64,000 nt of DNA. Source: Lagopus muta (Eukaryota; Chordata; Aves; Galliformes; Phasianidae). Position 1 is the stretch's first letter. Each line of letters starts with the position of its first letter. Below are positions 54,680 through 64,000 of the stretch, piece after piece. A model generated the notes under the pieces. The model searched no databases. It was not told the DNA's origin and saw nothing but the letters and a program-made list of their open reading frames with translations. The position numbers and the translations under genes were made by a program. The stretch is from assembly GCF_023343835.1 (NCBI RefSeq), contig NC_064437.1:53704972-53768971 (forward strand), in the 5' to 3' direction.

Positions 54680-57600
54680 TACTAAATTTTAATGATTTAT
54701 TTTTTTTGACAAAGACATCTAAACCATACACCGAGTACCAACACGAGCAGGTATTGCAAACACCCCTTTTTGGTGGAATTCAGAAAGGGAACATAAAAGA
54801 AAGAGCTTGTGTGGGCCTGGCCACAGCAGGACCACGATGGAAGAGGCAGTGCAGGAGAGGCCTCACCCCACTGCGGTCAGCCAACGCCGTCTGCTGATCA
54901 GGTACAGTTCTGATGGAGAAAAACGCCTCTAGCACACGAGGGGTGGCACTGGGGTGTGGGGAACAATGCGAGGGCAAGGAGAGAAATTCTCCATCGGAGC
55001 CAACTGGGGAGCTGGGGTTTGAGCACGAGTCCCCGCTGCAAACATCAGAGCCTCATTTCCTGCCGTGCCCTTGGAGAATTTCACTTCTCCATCATCTTTC
55101 CCCTCCAGAGAACACCAATGGGCAGGAGAGGCGTCTTTAATCTATCACAAAGGTAAAACCAGATTTAATGATGTGAAAGTGAAGCACGACAGCCTCCCCC
55201 CGGGAAGGGAATTAACCCCTGCGACAGACTCCTCGTGCCTGGGCTGGGGTCGGCCGTCACTCGGAGCCTTAAATCAGGCTGCTGCCTGCCTGGCAGAGGG
55301 GCTCTCATTCAAGCGAAGGCATCGAGCTTGCAGCGAGCCTGGCTGGGTGGAATTTAATGGGCTGTGTTATGCGGGAGGTCAGGAGAGAGGAACATAATGG
55401 TCCCTTCTGGCTTTAAAAATCTATGAATCGATGCAATGTGCGGCAGAGCTCCACCCATACCAATGAGATGGTTTGCTTTGCTCGGATCTCACTTCAAAGA
55501 GGGCAAAGCAGAGTTGGAAGGACAAAGCCTCCTCAGGACATTAGCATGAAGCAAATGGGTCAGGAGGCAGAGGGGCAGCGTTTGTGTTCCCAGCTTCACA
55601 GGTGGTACTGAGCCGGGTGCTGCTGGGGGCAGAGCGGCAGGTGAGCAGAACCCCACATCCCTTTACATTTCTACCAGGTCAATACACAGAGCTTACAGTA
55701 CAGAGAGCATTTATGGCCATTGCTGCAAGATGATTTACTTCAGTCGTTGTAACCCTCCACCTCCATCCTCCCAGGTAGACCACATTCATCTACCAGATGA
55801 CGGGCGAAGCTCTGGCTGGAGCAGGACCAAGCAACCAGCAAACATAAGGAATGAGCCAGCAAACGCTTCTGGATCCTGAGTTCAGTAAGGCAATTTTTCC
55901 TTCCAAACTGGAGCAAGATTAAATTTACAGCATTTTACACACATTTTCCAAGTATAACTGATGGGAGCCTAAAGAAATAGCAGAGAGCGGGGCAGCACTT
56001 AGCTCTGCAGTCCTGCAGGTGAGGAGGGTTCCCTTCTGCCCCCAGGGGGGTTTTGTTCTGATGGGGCAGAGGAGAGAAGCCAAAGCACTTCACTCAGCAC
56101 CCAGTGCCAGCCTAAAGCCTGGGACTGTTTCCCACAGCCCAAAGCGTGCCTTCCAGAAGGGGCTGCAATGCTTTACAGCACTTTCATCAGGCATATGTGC
56201 GGATATGGAGGAAAAGGGGATCTCTCATACACGTGCTGGGATACATTTCTCCTCCTTTGGCTCCAGAAACACGAGGGCTCAGCTTCCTGAGGCTCCCCTT
56301 AAGCTAACACAGTTGCTCTGTTTAAATGAACATCTCTCCTCACGATTCCTTGCTCAACGCACGCCAACTGGAAGCGTGTCACTTCTTTGTGTCATTAGCT
56401 ATTGCCTAACAGCTCGATGGAGCCTCCGCTCCCCTCCCAGCCCTGCTTTTTGCAGCAGGCTGCATCGCTCCGTCTGCACGTCCCGCCTGGGCTGCAGACA
56501 GATGCACTCAGGGTGCTGACTCACAGACGCAGGCAGATTACACTTGGATTGCTGCAGCAGTTGCTGTCCCAGCTGTCCCTCTGCCCCCAGCCACAGCAAT
56601 GACAGCTGAACTACGCGCAGCCCAACCCCTGAACCATCCCCATGTACGGGAGGACCTGGAAGCGGCCCCAGACAATTTCAATGTGCCGGGCTCTAACACG
56701 GAGGCGGCTTCACGCACAGTGCAGATGTTTGTGCCGTGAGCTGGAGATGTCCAGGGGAAGGGACGAGCGAGGCGTGGAGCTCCAGGGGTGTCAGCTGGCC
56801 ACCTGGCTCCATGAGTCAGCTCGCTGGTGCGTGGTGAAGCCACATGCCGCAGGACACACAGCTCGCCCCGTGCCGCCCGCCTGCAAGAGGTGGAAGGGGT
56901 AAGGCGGTCCCCAGCCAGCCCTGGCCTTTCGCAGGCAGGCGGCAAACAAAGCTGGCAAGCAGGGCAGCGGGATTATTTTACCATCTGTGCGTTAGAAACT
57001 GGCCCAGGAGTCACCACGCTTCAACAGGACGTGGCTGCTTTGGCGCGCTGAGTGACTCCTGCCCGCTGTCAGCTGGGGATAGATTTGAATCGCGGACAAG
57101 GAGGTGGAAAACGCATTCGCGTTTCTATCTCAGCAACCGCATCCTTCTGCAGGAAAGGCAGTTCAGGGGAGAACAAACCCTCGCTATAAAGAGCGTTTCC
57201 CATCTGCCGGGCTCCTCACCTCCACCCGGCTGAGCTGCAGCTGGCAGCGGGCTGGGGGCACCTCCATGCGGGGCTGCGGAGGAGGGCGGGAGAATGGGTT
57301 TTGCACACTGCAGAGAGGAAGCCTGGGACCTGGTATCTCATTCTAGAAAGTAATCACGGACTTAATTGCATTTTGCTGCGGAGTTGCCTTAACATCAAGG
57401 GAAAATCAACAGGGATTGTTCAACATCAAGACTAATCTCACATATGGAGCTTACTGAACACAGGAACCACGTTTTTGCTGGCTCAAGGTGAAACGCCGGG
57501 CTAAATTCTCCTTCAGCTGCGAGAAAAGCCCCAGGCACGCTCATCCTGCATTATTCCAATTGTAAAGAGCTTCAATTATACACACATAACCCTCTTCCTT

Positions 57601-58204
57601 CTACGGCGTCGTCGCAATGTAGCAGTGTCTCGTTATGATCAAACTCCTCTTTTATGGCTATAGGAATATGCTGAAGTCTTCTACCCTCATTACACAAATG
57701 ACTTCTTATCAGTTTTTTTTAAGAAACTACCCACAATTGGTAACAAAACCACGTTTTATCTGTCACTGAGGAAAAGCTGTGACTGACACCTGAGCGTGTC
57801 CTCAGCAACTGCAAGCCTGCACAGATAGGGCAGCTCCTATGCATTTAAGCAACTACAGTAACTCACCACTCCCTCTGCTTCACACTGAATCAGTCTTGCT
57901 TCTGCTTACAAACTTGCTGGCTAATCAGACATTTAATACTATTTATGCATAGGGAGGAAATATATAATTCCTTTATTGGGATAAAAAACGACACTAAAGA
58001 GCAGGTCAAGTTCCAAATCCAGCAGTAGGTTTTAACCGATGGTGTTCCCTTTTTTTTCCTCTCTCTCTTTTTTTTTTTTTTTTCTTTTAACAGCTGTAGC
58101 TGTGCACAGATGGAAAAACATTTGGTCAGAAAGCAGCAAATTAGTGTTTTCAGGCTAGAATTCTGCTCCCACCGCTCCTCCATTTCCATGCAGCTCAGAG
58201 TGCT
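54680..58204 (-). other. ARL3: Probable ARL3 3'UTR
   Basis: Runs from the ARL3 stop towards lower coordinates on the minus strand. A minus-strand AATAAA lies at 54696-54701, where a T/A-rich end meets the GACA repeat, giving a 3'UTR of about 3.5 kb, close to what I recall for the human transcript. A nearer minus-strand AATAAA at 57972-57977 would give a short form of about 250 bases. Sequence alone does not decide between them. Confidence 0.45.
55330..55431 (+). repeat. Ancient CR1-type LINE 3' end
   Basis: GGGCTGTGTTATGCGGGAGG, AACATAATGGTCCCTTCTGG and CTTTAAAAATCTATGAATCG match the end of the old sauropsid CR1 family also seen at 25230-25495. Sense on plus, hence antisense to ARL3. Confidence 0.7.
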
Positions 58205-58252
58205 TTATTTCTTCTTTGCATTGACATTTTTGCACACCCAATTCATGCCGTC
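58205..58252 (-). CDS. ARL3: ARL3 (ADP-ribosylation factor-like 3), last coding exon
   Basis: On the minus strand, acceptor TCTGTCTAAAG (AG at 58253-58254 complement) is followed by 15 codons, DGMNWVCKNVNAKKK, and TAA at 58205-58207. The peptide equals the C-terminus of vertebrate ARL3 (residues 168-182 of 182), including the lysine tail. ARL3 is an ARF-family GTPase that releases lipidated cargo from UNC119 and PDE6-delta inside cilia; its GEF is ARL13B and its GAP is RP2 (family knowledge). No nucleotide-binding motif lies in this exon; those exons must be beyond 64000. It is convergent with TRIM8, as in mammals. The exon is too short for ORF-based finding and was identified by its peptide. 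Confidence 0.95.
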   Translation of the reverse strand, partial: DGMNWVCKNVNAKKK

Positions 58253-58489
58253 CTTTAGACAGAGAAAGGCAGTGTTAGTTGAGGGAAGGGAAAGGGAATC
58301 TCCAGTCCTCCTCTGCCCCACGCCTGCACTCTGTGCCCAAAACCACCGTGCATAAAAGCAAGCGCTTCATTGCTCAGTTATTAAATCCTTCTTCTGACCA
58401 TAAAAAGTATCATCATCTCATCGTGTCACTATGCCTCGGTCCTTCAAGGAAGGATCACTTTGCAGTTAAGGTATGTCAGCAGCAGATCG

Positions 58490-58565
58490 AGGCTCAATTC
58501 TAGGTTCAGATCATTTGTGTAACCTTGGCCATGCCACCTTGTCTTTGAGACTGTGCATTTTAAGC
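58490..58565 (+). repeat. MIR-like ancient SINE fragment
   Basis: GGCTCAATTCTAGGTTCAGA, TTTGTGTAACCTTGGCCATG and CCACCTTGTCTTTGAGACTG echo the MIR core (tgtgtgaccttggGCAAGTCact). Diverged; the call is moderate. Confidence 0.45.
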
Positions 58566-61500
58566 TGTTTGTTACACAGCCAGCTCCACATTCAGTGCGT
58601 GCCTCTAATTCTCTGCACAGCTGCGTGCCTCCTGTGTGTCCCCAGGCAAATCACATCAGCTCAGATGGACGAAAGTCCCTTTAATCATGGCATGTAGACT
58701 CTGTGCCTCTGAGAAACATGCACTGTGGGATAACACAGTGAGAATAGAGGTGGTCATGTTTTACGATGCCGATACACTCATTAGGGTACTTGTGTAAAAA
58801 CGAGTGCAGCTACTTCTTCTTGCTATTGCAAGCAATAGGGCAGCTCTTCAGTTGTGAATAACTGAGCACGAGTTTCTTGCTGAGGTCCCAGAACGGGATA
58901 TGCCACTGAAGGACAAAGCGACACTTTATCCCACTCCTGATGCTTCTCTGATGTGAGGTGCAGAGAACGGAGCACAGGATGCACAGTTCTCATATTTGTG
59001 TCCCATCAAACCCACCCCTACCCTACCTACAAGGCATTGCTGGTGCCACGGGCAGAAAGAAGGCAGGTGGGATGGGACATGGTTGTGCTTGTAAACTGGG
59101 TGAAAGCCACTCTGGAGCTCTGGGAGGATTTCGGTGCATTACGTTCAACGGTCAACATGCTGTGTTAAAGAATAAGCAAGCCCAGTTTGGCTGGCTGCAC
59201 GTGGGGCCAGGTACTAATAACACTGCTACCTCGAACCTCGGGGAGGGCTGCTGCCTCCAGTTTCATTTATTTATCTCCACAGCAGAGATCGGGGTAAAAC
59301 AAATTGTCTGAAATCCTCAGAGCAAATGGGAAAAGACGAGAGGTAGATTCATTTTAAGGCCCAGTAGCTTTGTGTCTTCCCCTTTCAATAACACCGATAA
59401 CCTAGGTGTAAAACATGTAACGCCTTAAGCAATCAATAGCATGGTTTAAAGCTTATCACTTTAGAGAGAGAGGGAGCCAGCCTTCCCAGCCAGTGGAATG
59501 CCAGGGCTTAACAATGGGGCAGGGAAGAGAGGTGTCAAGCCTTTGGCTCCATTGTGTGCTTTAGAAATGCGCGTGATTGCCTGCAAAGAGTGAAAATAAA
59601 TAAATAACTAAAAACGCTCCCACAATGATTCCAGCTTCCCCTGCCTCGGAAGCAATAATCACATTTGCACACATCATGGCATACAAGGCAAGCAGAGCTC
59701 CTCATTCATTTTGAATGTAGGTTTATTTGCTGAACCAGAACAGCTGAGACAGCTTTAAGTAATAAATATCAGCTGACACCCTCTGCTATTCAGCACAGTA
59801 ATCCCAGAAACAATACATCACTGCAAAACAACAAACACGCATCCTATCTTCTACCTAATCTGACCACAACCTGAATTCACAGTGATTAAAACTCTGCCTG
59901 CTGCCATCAGGGAGCTCAGGAAGGGGAAAGACAGACCGTTTTAGCACCGGTGTGGTGAGGGTCATAAAGCAGAGTTTATGATGGGATTTACCATGGCTGG
60001 GAGCCTGGCTGCATCAAGCATATAATGAGGGCAAAAGAATGACATAGCAAAATGCAAGAGGAAAGGTGAACTCCAAACAGGCTTGAAATACGTAAGTAGG
60101 TCGATGAACTTTTAAAGCAGGAATTGATTTTAAAACTCTCTTCTGGCACGAGATAATTGACAGGAAAAATCACATTTAATTGTAAGTATCTCCCTGCCTG
60201 ACAGAGATAAAGAGAAAATGAATGCAGCCAGCTCTACATGCGATGTATCTTCCTCATCTTCAGCCATGCTGCAGCTTCTGGTGCAACTTTGTCAGGGCAC
60301 GTTTTCTGCAGTGCCCTGAGTGCAACAGCAAATGCAACGGAAGGCAAAGGAAACAAGAAGGTACGTTTGCAGTTTTTCTGCCTGAAGTCTGAAGTGGGAC
60401 AAGGGGTTGTTAAGACAGAGAAATGGAGAGAAACTGTTACAAACACAAAGAGCTCTGTGGGGAAAGCACAGGGGAAGGAGGAAAAGATGCTTGAAAGAGT
60501 CAAGTCCACAAGGAGTCAGCTGCAGTCATCCTTTGTCCCTGCATTTTCTGTCCCTATATCTGCATGCTTAAAAGATGGCTCTGTGCAGAAAGTACAGTCC
60601 CTACAGTAACATTTAGATCTTGATAGATGTCCTTGGGCTGCTTTGTTGAGACAGAGACGTTGGCAGATATGCTGAGGATGGAGACGGATACAATATTAGT
60701 ATTCCAGCCTCAAGTCAACCATGGGAAAACTTAGCCAGGGAAAGATTTCAGATCTTTCGGCTTCAGCTCTCTTAGCTCCTTAACAAGCAGCTAGTAAACT
60801 TTACCAAAGCAAAGAGAGAGAACTCCAGGGAAGAGGATAATGCTCCTTGCAGAGAAACGCTGCTTAGCGCAACCCCGCCTCGCTGCAGTCACGTCTGCTG
60901 TTGTGCCAGGGGAGTTGTGCTGTGACACCCTTTGGGAAAGAACTGCTAGAGCCTCCCCCAGGAGGAATGCAAAGTCCTGTTTGAGATTAGCCCACTGCTT
61001 GCTTATTCTCTGCATTATCAGCTTTGTGGCTGTGGGAGTGAAGTAATCTGACTTCAAACGCAGTGAATGAGTCCCTTCCACCCCATAAAAAAGCATCCTG
61101 ATTTCTGCTCCCCTGCAAGCCAGGGATCAGGCAAGGCCACAGACTTGTGACCCCTAATGTGACCTTAAGGACAGCAAAGCTTAATCCTTTCATGTAATCT
61201 TCTGTCTGCCATAACAAATTGGGTCATGCAAGTACAAAATTCTCCATCTCTAGCATTTTTGGTGTATGTTATTTTAACTGCCGCTTTCTTCTCCCTCTGC
61301 AAGCTGTAAGTGTGGCTTCATTATCTGTCATTTCTTTGCACCTCTGCTCAGCATACAGGCAGGCTTTATAGGCTCCCACAAGTATACCATCCTTGCCTTT
61401 GCCTGGGTGCAAGCTTTTTTGTCCTCTGAGAGCTTGTATCCCCAATGCAACTTTGTAGAGTCTCTTTTTACCCTGCTTAAAAATCACAAGACTTTGCCCT

Positions 61501-62689
61501 GTAGTCTGGAAATACTGCTGCTTTTCCTCATCACAACTGGCTCTGCCTGCCCCAGGAGAGCTGCAGTAGTCAAAATTGGTTTAAAATCACATTCACAAGT
61601 AGCCTCAGAACCTTCTTAAGATGTGGGAGATATCTGGCCAGCCTGCTGTGGCTTAGACATCTTTTAGACAAAACCTAGCTCAGAGGATATAACACAGAAG
61701 ATTGCTGGGAGTCCTGCTCTGAATCTTGCCCCTGTCAGAGTGGTGAACTGCAGTACCAGCAACATGTAGGTCTTGGGCTCCGTTCTCCCAGTGGAGAATA
61801 GAGCCCAACAGGGAGAAGTAAGCAGTTCAGCCCAGACTGGCTCTGGCATAAATTAGAGTTTAGTGGCTACTCTCATTTCCATTGGCTTTTAATAGTCTCC
61901 TGGGTGCTATTATGCTTGGGAGACTTTGGACACAATATGCTGCAGCATCGCCCTGGAGGAGGTTCCTCAGGGCAGGCTGAGCTCCTGCTGCCTTGATCCA
62001 AGATTCTTGCTTCAAACAAGAAATGAGCTGCAGAGCACAGACTGGTCCAAAGTCTTGAGTCGTGTTTAATACGTACTGCCCCCTCAGAAGCATCTCCAGC
62101 AAAAGCAGGGGAGTCCCTTTAGCTTTCACCTCATCCCAGCTGGCCAGGATGGAACATGCATAGCTTCTGCACACCAATTAGAGACGTGGTCACAACCCCA
62201 GGAGAGCCCATGTGGCAATGGAGAGCTACTGTGAGGCAAGGTCTCCCTTGTGTTTCTCTGCTGGAATTGGTGATCACCTCTCTCATTTGTTGTACCACAC
62301 ACAAGGGTCTCAGTGTAAGCTGGAACAGGATGCTGCTGCTCTAGAGGCAGAGTCCAAACAGTCATGGCAGGGAGAAGAGGCTTTCCCAACTGATAACTAG
62401 TCAGAAGGTTAAAATCATATGCAAGCAGAAAGCTTGTTTGAAATAGCTTTTAAGGTGAGGGATGTCGCTCCTCTTGCAATGATATTATGAAGGGTGATTG
62501 AGCAGACAAGCGTTGCCCATGATTTCACTCTGGAGGTAAAGAAGTCTTCAGCTGGCACAATGCAAGATGGTCAGCTGGCTTCCAGAGGGCTTCCTGTATG
62601 GGGTTTCCAGTTAACCCAGCCACCTTTCTCCTGAGCCTGCCCATAACATTGCTGGGCCCTTCTTCCTGAGTCCCTGACGGTTAATTTTA

Positions 62690-62900
62690 AAAGAGAAGAT
62701 GACAATATGGATTCCCTCCTTAATTAACAGTTTTATTAAATAACCCAATTCAAATAATAGTTAAATTCTCTAAATTTGTATCATTCTATTAACCATAATC
62801 TAATCTCATTAACCTTGAAATCCCCAGTCTTAACTACCCAATTCTATACACCATGGTGCTAGCAGCTAAACTAATTAAATGACCTTCAAACTATTTCTCC
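62690..62900. other. AT-rich block of unknown origin
   Basis: About 210 bases with very little G on the plus strand (TTAATTAACAGTTTTATTAA, CATTCTATTAACCATAATC). It contrasts with the flanks and has no coding frame. It could be a degraded transposable element or an AT-rich conserved element. I do not recognise it. Confidence 0.4.
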
Positions 62901-64000
62901 TTCATGTATCGGCGTTATTTATCTTTGCTCACTGCTCTTCCTTCAGGCTATCACAAAAATCTTCTCCTATGAACTCTGTACTTCTGTGTGCTGAGTACTA
63001 GGTATGCTACCACCCTTCCTTGCAAAATCCATCAGTGACGTCTGTGATTTTACTCCAGCTAATGTATTCCATCAGCAGTGATGGTTAGCGTGATTGCTCT
63101 TTGCCTTTCATCTGAATACCTGATGCTTCCACATCTTCATTTATTCTTCTGTCACTCATTGTCATTTCTCAAAGAAGTCCTTAAAGCAGTGAGCTGATCA
63201 CTAACTACACATAGATGGCCTCCTTCTGAGCCACTGGTAGAGACAGTGTACCACGATTCTCAAAATCTTCTCTCTTCATCTCGTGCTCTCAACAAGTTTT
63301 TCTTTGATTCCCCTACATTTTGAGCATGTTGACTTCTGAGAGTCCCAGGGATGAAGACATTCTTTATTTCTGGGCTGATCCAATTGCACCTAAGATCCTT
63401 TGGTTTAAAAGCCATCTTGGAAAACATTCTGTTCAATGAACTGCCAAGAGAAGGCGAGCTTGGCATCCTTGCTGCCTGATTTGACAGGGCTGGAATTATG
63501 GCACAAGAGAAATACAAGGGCTCTTACTTTAAGCTGCAGAGAATTTGTGACTTGCCTTTTTGCAACAATTACTTATGGAATAAGCTGCAGTATTTAGGGC
63601 AACGAGACTGGGGACAACAGCACATTATCTGCCCTGCATCTAAATTAATTTGTCTAGATAAGCATAATGAACAAAATCTATAGGGCTGCAAATACTTTAA
63701 TTTAGCTCTCATCTTCTGTTTTCTGCAAGTAAGTACAGAACTGGATTTAATTTCTCTGGGTGAGAACTTTGGGCTTATATTCTGGTCAACTGAATGCATA
63801 CAAAGATGCACTGCACTTCAAGGAGAGGGCACAGAAAGGAAGACTGAGCAACAAAAAAGTGCGCAGAGCGCTTCAGAGAGCCTGCAGATCAGTTTGGAAA
63901 AGAGGCATTCTTCATAGCTCAGCAACAGAAAGTGCCACCTCCTGCCATGTAGCTCTTCCACATCCAGCACTCCTCCCAGAAGCTCATCTGCCATTCTACT

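Larger units (their letters stand above)
50126..54690. other. Interval between convergent TRIM8 and ARL3
   Basis: No gene was recognised. It holds tandem repeats (50503-50950, 52744-52912, 53190-53455, 54425-54612), a CR1 end at 53045-53184 and AT-rich islands at 52070-52262, 53505-53850 and 54090-54330. Open frames here are short or repeat-driven. Confidence 0.8.
58253..64000 (-). other. ARL3 intron (at least 5.7 kb, continues beyond window)
   Basis: I searched the minus strand for peptides of the preceding exon (FANKQDLL, RDRVWQIQSCSALTGEG) and did not find them, so the upstream exons lie beyond the window. Contents are otherwise ordinary, with an MIR-like scrap at 58490-58565 and an AT-rich block at about 62690-62900. 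Open frames are short and unremarkable. Confidence 0.8.

Noticed and set aside
60234-60509. 91-codon minus-strand frame considered as the next ARL3 exon
   Set aside because: The peptide contains none of the ARL3 motifs (NKQD, RDRVWQIQSCSALTGEG) and lacks matching splice phases.
1-64000. CRISPR arrays, operons, phage or bacterial mobile elements, and endogenous retrovirus genes
   Set aside because: The sequence is a vertebrate nuclear locus. No spaced direct repeats of CRISPR type, no ribosome-binding-site-led gene runs, and no gag, pol or env-like frames were seen.

Overview
The window is nuclear DNA from a vertebrate, almost certainly a bird. Three spliced protein genes can be read from it. 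Intronic and flanking DNA carries CR1 LINE 3' ends of the avian type, finishing in TTCCAACCC...GATTCTATG-like tails. There is a large CpG-rich promoter, and all introns follow the GT-AG rule. The gene order SUFU (+), TRIM8 (+), ARL3 (-) matches human chromosome 10q24.32. The species cannot be fixed from the sequence alone; a galliform such as chicken is a reasonable guess.

Layout. (1) 1-17642: the last four coding exons of SUFU, the Hedgehog-pathway repressor, covering human-equivalent residues 342-484 and separated by introns of 1.5, 12.3 and 3.4 kb. (2) 17643 to about 24.1 kb: probable long SUFU 3'UTR or downstream DNA, with a CR1 fragment and a CpG-rich patch. (3) About 24.1-29.0 kb: intergenic, with an ancient CR1 remnant, a poly-T/poly-G tract, a homeodomain-motif cluster and a pyrimidine-rich simple-repeat block. 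(4) 29.0-31.1 kb: TRIM8 CpG-island promoter and a probable spliced 5'UTR. (5) 31082-49157: the complete six-exon TRIM8 coding region, 551 codons, with a 15.2 kb first intron that holds CR1 pieces, MIR-like scraps and several AT-rich islands that look like candidate enhancers. (6) 49158 to about 50.12 kb: TRIM8 3'UTR. (7) 50.1-54.7 kb: the interval between two convergent genes, with a 20-bp minisatellite, a 34-bp tandem repeat, a CR1 end, a GACA/GACG repeat and AT-rich islands. (8) 54.69-58.25 kb: probable ARL3 3'UTR and its last coding exon on the minus strand. (9) 58.25-64.0 kb: the last ARL3 intron, with no further exon found.

The genes are neighbours by old synteny rather than parts of one system. 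SUFU restrains GLI transcription factors, TRIM8 is a RING E3 ligase acting in NF-kB, JAK-STAT and p53 signalling, and ARL3 is a ciliary small GTPase. SUFU and ARL3 both relate to cilium and Hedgehog biology, but nothing in the sequence shows joint regulation. I found no convincing undescribed gene system. The most useful leads are the unannotated-looking TRIM8 leader exon with a short upstream ORF and the AT-rich non-coding islands around TRIM8.
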